In this document: one piece after another, positions 36,191 through 46,280 of the stretch
Layout: each line of letters opens with the position of its first letter
How positions within the stretch are numbered: the stretch's first letter is position 1
Assembly: GCA_016712105.1 (NCBI GenBank)
Contig: JADJRU010000005.1
Span: forward strand, 62,001 to 126,000
DNA from: Ahniella sp.
GTDB taxonomy: Bacteria; Pseudomonadota; Gammaproteobacteria; Xanthomonadales; Ahniellaceae
Length of the DNA stretch: 64,000 bases
Direction: 5' to 3'
Translations under genes and position numbers: made by a program
Notes under the pieces: model-generated
Seen by the model: only the letters and a program-made list of their open reading frames with translations
Database searches by the model: none
What the model was told of the DNA's origin: nothing

Positions 36191-38335
36191 ATGGATTTTT
36201 TTGCCACCTGTGCCCGCGGGCTCGAAGAGTTGTTGCGCACCGAACTGGTGTCCCTCGGTATGTCCGACATCAAGGCATCCGGCTCCGGCGTGCGGTTTCG
36301 CGGCAACCTGGCGCAGGGTTATCGCGCCATGCTGCATTCGCGACTGGCGAGCCGCGTGTTGCTGACGCTCTCGGAATTTAACGCCGAGACCGCCGAAGAT
36401 TTGTACGAAGGCGCCGGCGCGATCCAGTTCGAAGACCATCTCGCACCCGGCGGCACGTTCGCTGTGTATGCACACGGCGGTAACCGCGAGCTGACGCACA
36501 GCCAGTTCATCGGCCTGAAAGTCAAGGACGCCCTCGTCGATCGCCTTCGTCAGAAGACCGGTTCGCGGCCCACCGTGGACGTCGAACATCCGCATGTAGC
36601 GTTTGATGTGCTGGTGCGTGGCGACAAGGCCGTGGTGTCGCTGGATCTGACTGGCGCACCGCTGAACCAGCGCGGATATCGCCGCCTGGCTGGCGAAGCG
36701 CCCTTGCGCGAGACACTCGCCGCCGCGTTGTTGTTGCGTGCCGGCTGGCCCGAGTTGGCCGCTCAGGGCGGTTCGTTCGTGGATCCATTCTGCGGTTCCG
36801 GCACACTCTTGATCGAAGCCATCTGGATGGCGGCCGATGTCGCGCCGCTGCTCGGTCGCAGCCGGTTCGGGTTCGAACACTGGCCGAACCACGATGCGGC
36901 GCTGTGGCAACAGATCCAGGAAGCGGCTGCCGAACAGGCGCGTAACGGTCTGCGGAATCTCAAGGCGCGGGCGTTCGGTTTCGACCGCGACCCTGAAGCG
37001 GTCGCGAGTGCGCAACACAACGTCCGTCATGCGAACTTGAACGGTTTCATCCAGATCAGCAAACAGGACATCGCGCACTTGCCGCGCCTGCCCGGCCAGA
37101 CCGGGCTGATTCTCAGCAACCCGCCTTATGGCGAACGATTGTCCGAACACGAAGCGCTGATGCCGGTCTATCGCCGATTCGGCGATCGCACGAGGTTCTA
37201 CATCGACGCCGAAGCCCCTGCTGACGCGCCCCATTGGCGTGCCGCGTTGATCACGTCCGATCCCGCACTCGCGAAAGCCACCGAACTGCGTTACGACAAA
37301 CGCTACGCGTTCCTGAATGGCGCAATCGATTGTGCGTTGTACACGTTCGAGCTCACCGCTCAGGCACAAGCCGCTTATGTGGCAAAACCGGTGGTGTTGT
37401 CGGAAGCCGCGGAAGGATTCCGGAATCGACTGCGCAAGAATCTCAAGCGCCTGGCGCCGCGCCTGAAGCGCGAGGGCATCACTTGTTACCGCCTGTATGA
37501 CGCCGACTTGCCCGACTACTCGGCCGCCGTCGACATCTATGGTCCAGCCGTGCACATTCAGGAATACGAAGCGCCGAAGACCATCGAGCCACAAACGGCG
37601 CAGCGCCGATTGAAGGAGCTCACCACCATCGTCGCCGAAGAACTGGCCGTGCCGCGCGAGGCGATCAGCGTCAAGACCCGACGCAGTCGCACGCGCGAAA
37701 GCCAATACGAAAAACAGGACAACAGCGATCGCTTCATGGTGGTCGAAGAAGGTGGATTGAAGTTCCGCGTGAACCTGTTCGACTACCTGGACACCGGCCT
37801 GTTCCTCGACCATCGCCCACTGCGTGCATTGGTGCGCGAACGTGCGCGCGGCAAACGTTTCCTCAACCTGTTCTGTTACACCGCCAGCGTGAGCATCTAT
37901 GCGGCCGACGGCGGTGCGCTCAGCACGACCAGTGTCGACCTGTCGCGCACCTACCTGGAATGGGCCAGCGAGAACTTCGAGTTGAACGGATTCGATGGCG
38001 CCGAACATCGCCTCGTGCAAGGTGACGTGATGAGTTGGCTGGCGGCCGAGACGGCGAAGTACGACCTGATCTATGTTGATCCACCGACGTTCTCGAACTC
38101 CAAACGGGCCGAGGATTTTGATGTGCAACGCGATCATGTCGCGCTGCTGGAGTCTTGCTTCAACCGGCTGGCGTCGGGCGGCAAGATCCTGTTCTCGAAC
38201 AACAACCGCCGCTTCAAACTCGACCTTGAAGCGTTGGCGCCGTTCGACATCCAGGACATCACGGCCAAGACGATCCCCTTCGACTTCGCGCGTGACGGTC
38301 GGATCCACCATTGCTTCGAGCTCGGTCGAAAATGA
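36191..38335 (+). CDS. rlmKL: 23S rRNA m2G2445/m7G2069 methyltransferase
   Basis: A 714-residue bifunctional rRNA methyltransferase that modifies two guanines of helix 74 in 23S rRNA. The N-terminal THUMP domain (about residues 45-155) precedes the first methyltransferase (FVDPFCGSGTLLIEA motif I, and ILSNPPYGERL about 307-317, the N2-guanine motif). The C-terminal second methyltransferase carries RFLNLFCYTASVSIYAA and IYVDPPTFSNSKR about 628-640. This fusion is the normal gammaproteobacterial form. The next gene starts within its stop codon. Confidence 0.96.
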   Translation: MDFFATCARGLEELLRTELVSLGMSDIKASGSGVRFRGNLAQGYRAMLHSRLASRVLLTLSEFNAETAEDLYEGAGAIQFEDHLAPGGTFAVYAHGGNRELTHSQFIGLKVKDALVDRLRQKTGSRPTVDVEHPHVAFDVLVRGDKAVVSLDLTGAPLNQRGYRRLAGEAPLRETLAAALLLRAGWPELAAQGGSFVDPFCGSGTLLIEAIWMAADVAPLLGRSRFGFEHWPNHDAALWQQIQEAAAEQARNGLRNLKARAFGFDRDPEAVASAQHNVRHANLNGFIQISKQDIAHLPRLPGQTGLILSNPPYGERLSEHEALMPVYRRFGDRTRFYIDAEAPADAPHWRAALITSDPALAKATELRYDKRYAFLNGAIDCALYTFELTAQAQAAYVAKPVVLSEAAEGFRNRLRKNLKRLAPRLKREGITCYRLYDADLPDYSAAVDIYGPAVHIQEYEAPKTIEPQTAQRRLKELTTIVAEELAVPREAISVKTRRSRTRESQYEKQDNSDRFMVVEEGGLKFRVNLFDYLDTGLFLDHRPLRALVRERARGKRFLNLFCYTASVSIYAADGGALSTTSVDLSRTYLEWASENFELNGFDGAEHRLVQGDVMSWLAAETAKYDLIYVDPPTFSNSKRAEDFDVQRDHVALLESCFNRLASGGKILFSNNNRRFKLDLEALAPFDIQDITAKTIPFDFARDGRIHHCFELGRK

Positions 38336-39354
38336 TGGTGCAGCACACGCCGGTCACGCCCAAACGTTGGCGTGGCTGGATCGGAACCCGATTGGACATC
38401 GGCATCGGCCTGTCGGTGGCGGGCCTGATGTTGCCTTGGCTCAGTGCCGCGGTCCAATCGATGGACCTGGGTGCACTGCCATGGCTGATCGACCTGGCCG
38501 CTCACTGGCAGATTCCGATTGCGGCAGTGCTGACGCTGTGTGTGGTGATCCGATTTTTCCTGGGTGCGCGCAACCGCCTGCTGTGGTTGCCGGTGTTGAT
38601 CCTGCCGTGGCTCATCGCGCTGCCTCGACTGGAGACTGCGGACCAGAGTCCGGGCCCGAGTGTGCGCGTCGCGAACGTCAACCTGCACGTCAGTCAGACC
38701 GACGCGCAGGGCCTTCGCGAGTTCCTCGACCGCGAACAACCCGAAATGGTGGTACTGATCGAGTTGAACGAAACCATGGCCGCGCAGATCGCCACCTGGA
38801 CTGACTACCCCGAACAACACCTGGTTCCCGAGAACAGCCCATTCGGCATCGGCGTGATCAGTCGGCTGGCGCTGCAGTCCGCAACCACCGTTCGGGATGC
38901 CAAAGGCCTTGCCGAGATCGACGTCATCGTACGTGTTGCCGACCAACCCGTGCTGCTGACGGCCGCCCATCCGATGCCGCCCCTGTCCAGCAGCTGGCAT
39001 CGTGCGCGACTGACCAAGTTGATGGCGCTGGTCGAACGACAGCAACATCATGCCGGACCGCGGCTGATGGTTGGCGATCTGAATGCCTCTCCGTGGTCTT
39101 CGGCCATGCGGGCCGTCCGGGCCGACTATCGTCGCGCGAACACTCTTTCCCCCACCTGGCCCAACCGCAATTTCGGCTGGTTCGGCATCCCCATCGACCT
39201 CGTCCTGGCCAGTTCGCATTGGCAAGTGCAATCGTTTGATGTCGCAGAGTCGTTTGGCTCGGACCATCGACCGGTGGTCACGACGCTGCGATTGAGCGCT
39301 GCATCTGACCGCAGCGACGAGCCCACCGATCTTGAACTGGAGCATCGCCCATGA
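38332..39354 (+). CDS. Membrane-anchored endonuclease/exonuclease/phosphatase family protein
   Basis: A 340-residue protein. Its N-terminal part holds about three hydrophobic segments (residues about 22-45, 50-75, 80-95), and the rest is an EEP (DNase I-like) domain with VRVANVNLHVSQ, MVVLIELNE (metal-binding Glu), GDLNASPWS (catalytic Asp and Asn) and GSDHRPVV (catalytic Asp-His). Such membrane EEP proteins are widespread; substrates are unknown, probably phosphodiesters or phosphoesters. It overlaps rlmKL (ATGA) and the following GT41-like gene (ATGA), so it is translated with them. Confidence 0.87.
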   Translation: MMVQHTPVTPKRWRGWIGTRLDIGIGLSVAGLMLPWLSAAVQSMDLGALPWLIDLAAHWQIPIAAVLTLCVVIRFFLGARNRLLWLPVLILPWLIALPRLETADQSPGPSVRVANVNLHVSQTDAQGLREFLDREQPEMVVLIELNETMAAQIATWTDYPEQHLVPENSPFGIGVISRLALQSATTVRDAKGLAEIDVIVRVADQPVLLTAAHPMPPLSSSWHRARLTKLMALVERQQHHAGPRLMVGDLNASPWSSAMRAVRADYRRANTLSPTWPNRNFGWFGIPIDLVLASSHWQVQSFDVAESFGSDHRPVVTTLRLSAASDRSDEPTDLELEHRP

Positions 39355-41545
39355 GCATCACCGACCAAATTTCGGCGATCCAGCGCCTGGTGATGGCGCA
39401 GCAATTCGATGCCGCCTTGACCGAAGTTTCGGCTCTGACCCGCATGGCCGGCAACGACCCCAGTACCCTGGCCTTGCACGCGCACATCCTGCGCAGACTG
39501 GGCCGGGCGAACGACGCCATTGAACTGCTCGCGCGCGTCATCCGATTGAACGACCGAATCCCGAATGCCTGGTTGGAACTGGCTCGTTGTCACCAGATGC
39601 TCCAGAACCTGGTGGCTGCACGCGAGGCTGTTCGTTCGGCGATTGCGCTGCAGCCCGATTCGTCTGCCGCCCATGCACTCGCCTTCGATATTGCCGAGCT
39701 CCAAGGTGACCTGGAAACGGCGGATTCCGCATTCCAGCAGCTACTGCGCATCGACTCGCGCGCAATCGAGCGCAGGCTTGCATTGGGTAACCAGAGTTTT
39801 GATCGCGGTGATTTTGATCGCGCGGCCTGGCACTTCGCTGCGTTCGTGAAACACGCGCCGTCACGGGTCGATGGATATCTGAACCTCGCCGCCGCCCAAG
39901 CTCAACTCGGAGCGCTGCAACACGCGTCGGAAACACTCAAGCTGGGCATCCGGAAAAGCCCGAACGATGCCCGACTGCTGGCACGCCTTTGTGAACTGGA
40001 CGAAGGTGTGGGCGAAACACCGGCAGATCGAATCGCCAATTGCCAGGCGTTGTTGCAACTGGAGCCCGGACACGAACAGGGTCGGTTTCTGCTCGCCTGC
40101 GCACACCTGGCGGCGTTCGAGTTCGAGGCCGCACGACGCGAACTGGACGCTCTGCTGGCCACCGCAGCGTTGCCGTGGCCGGCGCTGTGGGTCCGCGCCC
40201 ACTACCCTGCCAACCCGGTTTATCCGGATATTCCGGCAACCTTGGCCTATCGCGCCGAGCTCAAGGCCATGATCACGCAATTGGAAACCGATCTGGCTGA
40301 CGGACGGATCGACGCCGCACTGGCCGCGCGCATGCTGGCCTCTTGCCCCAACTATTTCCTCGGGTACCTGAACGATCTCGACTTGACCCTGCCTGTCGGC
40401 TACGCGGCCGCACTGCGCAAACTTGCCCTGCAGAGCGGGTTGCGCGATGCCGAACCATCGACAACCCGACAAGCGGGCGAACCGGTGCGGAAGCGTGTCG
40501 TCATCGTCTCGGCACATCTCTGGAGACACTCCGTGTCGCGAGTCTGGCGCGATCTGCTGTGTGCCTTGCCGCGGGATGAGTTCGAGCTTCGGTTGGCCGA
40601 TCTGACCGGAACCGAGGACGATTCGACGCAGCTTTGGCGATCACGCGCCGACCACTGGGAAACCGGCAGCCGAAGCGTCGAAGCCTGGCGCGACTGGATC
40701 GCGGCACAACACGCCGATGTGATCGTGTATCCCGACATCGGCATGGAGCCGATCACACAGGCACTTGCCTGTGTACGCCTGGCACCGATTCAGGTGACCA
40801 CGTGGGGACATCCGGTCAGCACCGGTCAATCGTGCATCGACTTTTTCCTCGGCAGCAACCTGGCGGAACCAGAAGGCGCCGAGAAGCACTATTCCGAGCG
40901 ACTCGTCCGGATTGCCGGGCTCGCGGCCTCCTATCGACTGGTGCCCCCTGAATGGCTCGGCTTTGCGCCGCCGAAACAACGCACTCGTCTGGTCTGTCTG
41001 CAGAACGCGTTCAAGCTGATGCCGGAACAGGATGATGCCTTTGTGCGCATCCTCGACGGGATTCCCGATGCCGAGCTGTATCTGCTCGCCAGCAGCCATG
41101 GGCAAGCCCTTCAAAGCATCGAAACCCGACTGCGGCAACGACTCACGCCCGAGCAGAACACGCGGCTGTTCGTGCTCGGATTTCTGGATTACCCGGACTA
41201 CCACGCGCTGCTCGGCAGCGCCGATCTGGCATTGGACTCATGGGGCTGGTCCGGAGGACTGACCTCACTCGATGCCTTGTGCCTCGGCGTACCGGTACGA
41301 CGCTGCCGGGCGAATTGATGCGCGGCCGCCAAACCTATGCCGCCCTGCAGAAACTCGATGTGCCTGAACTGATTGCCGAATCCCGCGAGGATTACGTGGC
41401 CCGCGCCATCCGACTGGGTCGCGACGTCGCGGCCCGATCGGCACTCGTGAAACGGCTTGAATCGGCACGCAACATCATCGAAAACGACGTCGACGCCCGT
41501 CGCGACGTGATCCACTTTTTCCGAAATCCGAGAGCATCCGCATGA
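39351..41545 (+). CDS. TPR/GT41-like (O-GlcNAc-transferase-type) glycosyltransferase 1, frameshifted in this sequence
   Basis: About 731 residues once repaired. TPR-like helix pairs fill residues 1-250. The C-terminal half has the O-GlcNAc transferase superfamily plan: HLWRHSVSRVWRDLL, the QVTTWGHPVSTG motif, a region with CLQNAFKLMPEQDDAFVRIL, FLDYPDYHALLGSADLALDS, and WGWSGGLTSLDALCLGVPV. The frame breaks near 41299; after one inserted base it continues TLPGELMRGRQTYAALQKL to the stop at 41545. It would glycosylate protein Ser/Thr or Asn residues, or a glycan, using a nucleotide sugar. A close relative is encoded immediately downstream with ATGA overlap. Confidence 0.85.
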
Positions 41546-43329
41546 CACCCGAACAGCGCAAAGAAGTCTGGCTCAAGGCGCAAACCGCGCTCCAGCAATC
41601 GCAATGGTCAACCGCCGAGCCTTTGCTGCGCGAACTGGTCGCTGACGATGCCAGCGACTATGCGGCACAAGTGAATCTGGGCGCCTGTCTGATCCAGCTG
41701 AACCGTCTGGCCGAAGCGGAGCTGCAGACACTCGTCGCCATCTCCGCCGGTCATATGACATCCCTGCTGATGCAGCGCCATGCGCAATTGATGCATGCGG
41801 TGGACCGTCCGACCGAAGAGCGGCTGACACAGGCGGAACAATGGCTGCGGCATTTCCCGGATGAACCGCAGGCGCAGATTGCCGCGGCATTTGCAGAACG
41901 TGCCCTTGGTCGATTCGGTGCAGCACGTCAGCGCTTGCTGAAGGTTCTGGAGCGCGACCCCCGGCATCTGCTGGCTGCATGGGCACAGTTTCAGTATCCG
42001 CAGGATCTCGTCGCGGCCGATGTGCAAGCCATGGATACGTATCGCCGGCAATTCGACGAGGGCCTTGAAGCGTTTGCGCAGTTGCAGTTCTCGAACGACG
42101 ACACCCTGCCCCGACGTGCACTGGATGCACTCGGGTCGACCGTCCCGTTCCATCTGGCCTACCTGCCGGAAAGTGATGCGGCGCGTGCCCAACGTTATGG
42201 CAAACAACTGCGTCGGCTTGCACTGGCTGCGGGCTTGCGGGACCGCGCCGGTTTCACGCGCGTCAAACGTGCAGCACCGCGTGTGGTCGTGTTCAGCGCC
42301 CACCTGCACCAGCATTCCGTCTCGCGGGTCTGGCGTGACCTGCTGATCGACGCCAGCAAGGGCTGCGAACTGATTGCATTACATGCCGGCAACATCGAGG
42401 ACGAATCGATTCGCCGGTGGCGCGAAGCGGGTGTGGAAGTGGTGCAAGGGCTGCAGAACATCGTGCAGTGGTCACGGGTGTTGCATCGACTCGACCCCGA
42501 TATCCTGATCTACACCGACCTCGGCATGGAGCCACTCAGCACGGCATTGGCCTCGATCCGCCATGCCCGTCGCCAATACGCGACCTGGGCGCATCCCATG
42601 GGCAGCGGCCTCGAGACGATCGACGGTTTCCTCAGCAGCGATCTCGCCGAACCGGCCGACGCACAATCACACTACCGCGAGAAGCTGATCCGTTTGCCCG
42701 GACTCGCGTCGAGTTACCGGTTCCCGATCGCGAATCCGGAACCTGCGGCGATTCCCGCCGACACAGCTACGCGCCACATTGCCTGCCTGCAGATCGGCTA
42801 CAAACTGACGCCGGACCAGGACAGCACCTGGTCGGCTTTGCTTGATCTGGACCCGAACCTGCATCTGCACCTCACGCCCAACCTGTTGCCGGAAGGCGTC
42901 GAACAGATCCGGCGCCGGATCGGTGCCAGTGTCGGCCCCGATCGTGCCGCCAGGATCGAATGGCACGATGTCATGCCGTTCAACGAATACGTTGCGCACA
43001 TCCGCCGAATGCTCGTGATCGTCGACACCGAACACTTCTCCGGTGGTTTGACCCATGCCGACGCGCTGTCGCTCGGTGTGCCGGTGGTGACGATCGAAGG
43101 CAACAGCCTGCGATCACGACAAACCGCTGCCATGCTGCGTTTGCTCGATTTGCCTGAGCTGATCTGCGGCGACCGCGCCGCGTTGGTCACCACCGTCCAG
43201 CGTCTGCTGGTCGACACCGCTTGGCACGAGTCGATCCGTGCACGTCTGCACGCCAACCGCAGTCGCCTGATCGGCCACGCCGACGCGGCGCGTGCCCTGA
43301 ACATTTTGCTGCTCGGCGGCAAGGCCTGA
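41542..43329 (+). CDS. TPR/GT41-like glycosyltransferase 2
   Basis: A 595-residue intact paralogue of the upstream protein. It has a shorter TPR-like N-terminus (about residues 1-180) and the same catalytic plan: HLHQHSVSRVWRDLLID, DILIYTDLGMEPLSTAL, YATWAHPMGSGLETIDGF, CLQIGYKLTPDQDSTWSALL, and SGGLTHADALSLGVPVVTIE followed by RQTAAMLRLLDLPELI. Both proteins share the HSVSRVWRDLL element. The start overlaps the previous stop. Because the two copies are adjacent and divergent, they may act on different sites or add successive sugars; this is inference. Confidence 0.86.
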   Translation: MTPEQRKEVWLKAQTALQQSQWSTAEPLLRELVADDASDYAAQVNLGACLIQLNRLAEAELQTLVAISAGHMTSLLMQRHAQLMHAVDRPTEERLTQAEQWLRHFPDEPQAQIAAAFAERALGRFGAARQRLLKVLERDPRHLLAAWAQFQYPQDLVAADVQAMDTYRRQFDEGLEAFAQLQFSNDDTLPRRALDALGSTVPFHLAYLPESDAARAQRYGKQLRRLALAAGLRDRAGFTRVKRAAPRVVVFSAHLHQHSVSRVWRDLLIDASKGCELIALHAGNIEDESIRRWREAGVEVVQGLQNIVQWSRVLHRLDPDILIYTDLGMEPLSTALASIRHARRQYATWAHPMGSGLETIDGFLSSDLAEPADAQSHYREKLIRLPGLASSYRFPIANPEPAAIPADTATRHIACLQIGYKLTPDQDSTWSALLDLDPNLHLHLTPNLLPEGVEQIRRRIGASVGPDRAARIEWHDVMPFNEYVAHIRRMLVIVDTEHFSGGLTHADALSLGVPVVTIEGNSLRSRQTAAMLRLLDLPELICGDRAALVTTVQRLLVDTAWHESIRARLHANRSRLIGHADAARALNILLLGGKA

Positions 43330-43336
43330 GGTGGAT

Positions 43337-44131
43337 ATGAGTGAGCGAACCCCGACTCTGCCGGCACTGACACCGGCCCCCGCCACCGAAATCGGCAGCA
43401 TCCGCATGGCGACCGGATGGGGCATCCGCGATCCGCAGCGGTTCTGGGCCTTGTTGGCCGAAGCCAGCAAACTGGTCGATCCCGGTGTGTTCATCGGCGA
43501 CAATATGTTCGTCTGGATGCGCAACATGTCGGCGCTCGACGATCAGGCGTTCATGGCCTCGTGGAAAGCGAACGCCACCAATCCTTCGGACCAGGCCATC
43601 CTGTGGCGCCGGCATGTGCTGTGCACCGCGGCGTATCACGCCATCCAACTGGACGGTGCTTTCGTTGAATGCGGCACCCTGTTCGGCACTGGCGTCAAGA
43701 CCGTGGTCGATTATTTCGGCCAGGCCAATTTCGACAAGGAGTTCTGGGCCTACGACACCTTCGATACGAACCCGGTTGCAGGCCACCAGTTCGACGGGCA
43801 GGAACAGGGCTTGTTCGAGAAGGTCCAGGCACGGTTCAGCGGGTATCCGCAGGTTCGCCTGGTGAAAGGTCTGCTGCCGGAAAGCCTGAACGGCCAGTCA
43901 CCGGAGCGGATTGCACTGCTTCATCTGGATCTCAACGATGCCGACTTCGAACTGGCCGTGCTCGATGTGCTGTTCGACCGTATGGTGCCCGGCGGCATGC
44001 TGGTGCTCGATGACTACGAGTGGTCGGGCGTCTACCGCCAGCAGAAGATCCGCGAAGACGCCTGGTTCGAGGCCCGGCGGTATCGGGTGATCCCGCTGCC
44101 GACTGGCCAGGGGCTGGTGATCAAACGCTGA
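43337..44131 (+). CDS. TylF/MycF-type SAM-dependent sugar O-methyltransferase
   Basis: A 264-residue methyltransferase of the macrocin O-methyltransferase family, which methylates sugar hydroxyls. Family features are the GAFVECGTLFGTG SAM-binding motif, FWAYDTFDTNP, VRLVKGLLPESL, the metal-binding-type acidic segment ALLHLDLNDADFE, and PGGMLVLDDYEWSG. A GAGGTG ribosome-binding site stands a few bases before the ATG at 43337, which is preferred to the GTG at 43331. It follows the two GT41-like genes by 7 bp, so it probably methylates the sugar they attach or the nucleotide-sugar donor. Confidence 0.85.
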   Translation: MSERTPTLPALTPAPATEIGSIRMATGWGIRDPQRFWALLAEASKLVDPGVFIGDNMFVWMRNMSALDDQAFMASWKANATNPSDQAILWRRHVLCTAAYHAIQLDGAFVECGTLFGTGVKTVVDYFGQANFDKEFWAYDTFDTNPVAGHQFDGQEQGLFEKVQARFSGYPQVRLVKGLLPESLNGQSPERIALLHLDLNDADFELAVLDVLFDRMVPGGMLVLDDYEWSGVYRQQKIREDAWFEARRYRVIPLPTGQGLVIKR

Positions 44132-44172
44132 GGTCATTCCGCGCAGACCAACCTTCCCGGTACGCTACTGGA

Positions 44173-45609
44173 ATGGATATCGAAATCGGCAGTTGGATCA
44201 ATCATCGCCAACAGTTGGGCGAACACGCGGTACCGGTATTCGAGCCGGCCACCGGGGCTGTGTATGCGCGCCTGCACGAGGCCGATGCAGCGATCATCGA
44301 GCATGCGATCACCGGCGCCGAAGCGGCGTTCCCGGGCTGGTCGGGCTTGCGTACCTCGGAACGGGCGCACTGGTTGAACCAGTTGGCCGACGCGCTGGAA
44401 TCGGAACTCGAGACCTTTGCGCAAGCCGAGACACGCGACACCGGCAAGCCGATCACCTTGACGCGTTCGATCGAGATTCCGCGTGCCATCAGCAATCTCC
44501 GGTTCTTCGCATCGGCGGCAACCCAGTTCGCCTCCGAATGCCACTTCGGCGAAGCCGGACTCAACTACACCCTGCGCGCACCGCTGGGGGTGGTCGGCAC
44601 CATCTCGCCCTGGAATCTGCCGCTGTACCTGCTGACCTGGAAAATTGCGCCGGCACTCGCTGCGGGTAATTGTGTCGTGGCCAAACCATCCGAAGTCACG
44701 CCCCTGACGGCGCATCTGCTGGGGCGACTGGCAGCGGACATCGGCTTCCCGGAAGGGGTGCTGCAGATCATTCAGGGCACCGGTGCCGAAGCCGGCAGCC
44801 GTTTGGTGGGCGATCCCCGAATCAAAGCGGTGAGCTTTACCGGCAGCACTGCGGTGGGCCGACAGATTGCCGTGCGATGCGCCGAACACTTGAAAAAATC
44901 CTCGCTGGAACTGGGCGGAAAGAACGCGGTGCTGGTGTTTGCCGACGCGCCGCGCGAGGGCCTGTTCGACACACTGATTCGTTCCAGCTTCCAGAATGCC
45001 GGACAGATTTGCCTGTGTGGCTCCCGGATCCTCGTTGAGCGATCGTTCCATGACGAGTTCGTTGCGGAATTCGTGCGCCGTGCCCAGGCACTGCGACCGG
45101 GCGATCCGCAGGACGAAACGACACGACTCGGTGCCGTGGTGTCCGCTGCACATCACCAGAAGATCCTCGCCGCGTTGGACCTCGCACGTTCCGAAGGCGC
45201 CACCATCCTGTGCGGCGGCGCAGCGGCAACCATGACCCGTGAGTTCGAAGGCGGCTGGTTCATCGAGCCCACCGTCATCACCGGCCTCGGCCCGGCTTGC
45301 CAAACGAACCAGGCCGAGATCTTTGGCCCGGTCGTGACGATCCAGGCCTTCGACACCGAAACCGAGGCACTCGCACTGGCGAACGCCACACGGTACGGGC
45401 TTGCGGCACAGGTATGGACGTCGCATCTGCAACGTGCGCATCGTCTGGCAGGCGAACTGGCCGCAGGGATCGTCTGGGTCAATACATGGATGATGCGCGA
45501 TTTGCGGACGCCCTTTGGCGGGATGCGTGAATCGGGCCTTGGTCGCGAGGGGGGCCTCGACGCCCTCCGTTTTTTCACTGAACCCAAAAACGTGTGTCTC
45601 GCCCCATGA
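44173..45609 (+). CDS. Aldehyde dehydrogenase, 2-aminomuconate 6-semialdehyde dehydrogenase type
   Basis: A 478-residue NAD-dependent aldehyde dehydrogenase. Signatures are the Rossmann and catalytic regions SPWNLPLYLLTWKIAPALAA, VSFTGSTAVGRQI, SSLELGGKNAVLVF and the catalytic Cys in QICLCGSR, with GMRESGLGREGGLDALRFF at the end. The family is that of 2-hydroxymuconic and 2-aminomuconic semialdehyde dehydrogenases, and the neighbouring 3-hydroxyanthranilate dioxygenase and RidA-type deaminase genes favour the aminomuconate substrate. The ATG at 44173 is used since the earlier open frame is shadow of the methyltransferase gene. It overlaps the carbonic anhydrase start (ATGA). Confidence 0.88.
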   Translation: MDIEIGSWINHRQQLGEHAVPVFEPATGAVYARLHEADAAIIEHAITGAEAAFPGWSGLRTSERAHWLNQLADALESELETFAQAETRDTGKPITLTRSIEIPRAISNLRFFASAATQFASECHFGEAGLNYTLRAPLGVVGTISPWNLPLYLLTWKIAPALAAGNCVVAKPSEVTPLTAHLLGRLAADIGFPEGVLQIIQGTGAEAGSRLVGDPRIKAVSFTGSTAVGRQIAVRCAEHLKKSSLELGGKNAVLVFADAPREGLFDTLIRSSFQNAGQICLCGSRILVERSFHDEFVAEFVRRAQALRPGDPQDETTRLGAVVSAAHHQKILAALDLARSEGATILCGGAAATMTREFEGGWFIEPTVITGLGPACQTNQAEIFGPVVTIQAFDTETEALALANATRYGLAAQVWTSHLQRAHRLAGELAAGIVWVNTWMMRDLRTPFGGMRESGLGREGGLDALRFFTEPKNVCLAP

Positions 45610-46274
45610 GCAAACTCAATCCACTGCTGAACCAGAATCTGGCCTGGGCGGAAGCCGTCCGCCAGCAGGACGCACAGTTTTTCAAGAAGTTGTCCAAGCA
45701 GCAAAGCCCCAAGTACCTGTGGATTGGTTGTTCGGATTCGCGGGTGCCCGCGAATCAGATCGTCGGGCTGGCGCCGGGCGAAATCTTTGTCCATCGCAAC
45801 ATCGCGAACGTGGTGGTGCACGCCGACCTGAACTGCCTGTCGGTGCTGCAGTTTGCGGTCGACGTGCTGAAGGTCGAGCACGTCATCGTCTGCGGCCACT
45901 ACGGTTGCGGCGGTGTGCAGGCAGCCCTGACCGGCGCACGTCTGGGCCTCGTCGACAACTGGCTGCGCCACGTGGCCGACGTACTCGACAAACATCGCGC
46001 ACGGATCGACCCGATCGACATCGACTCGCTCAAACACGCACGCCTGTGCGAACTCAACGTGATCGAGCAAGCTTTGAACGTCTGCCAGAGCACGATTGTG
46101 CAGGACGCCTGGGATCGGGGCCAGGAACTGACTGTCCACAGCTGGATCTACAGCTTGCTCGATGGCCGGATCCGCGACCTGAACCTGAATGCCGATGGGC
46201 GCGACTTCCTGCGCCGCAACTATGAAGATGCCCTGGACGGCTTCCGCCTGCCCGAACGTTTGCCATACGCCTGA
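45606..46274 (+). CDS. can: Beta-class carbonic anhydrase
   Basis: A 222-residue zinc enzyme interconverting CO2 and bicarbonate. The zinc and active-site residues are in place: CSDSRVP (Cys ligand, Asp and Arg), and HYGCGGV (His and Cys ligands). Length and sequence match the bacterial Can type. It is embedded in an aminomuconate operon, sharing its start with the dehydrogenase stop and followed within 6 bp by a RidA-type gene. The ring-cleavage pathway releases CO2 at the decarboxylase step, which may explain the linkage; that is inference. Confidence 0.94.
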   Translation: MSKLNPLLNQNLAWAEAVRQQDAQFFKKLSKQQSPKYLWIGCSDSRVPANQIVGLAPGEIFVHRNIANVVVHADLNCLSVLQFAVDVLKVEHVIVCGHYGCGGVQAALTGARLGLVDNWLRHVADVLDKHRARIDPIDIDSLKHARLCELNVIEQALNVCQSTIVQDAWDRGQELTVHSWIYSLLDGRIRDLNLNADGRDFLRRNYEDALDGFRLPERLPYA

Positions 46275-46280
46275 GTGACC

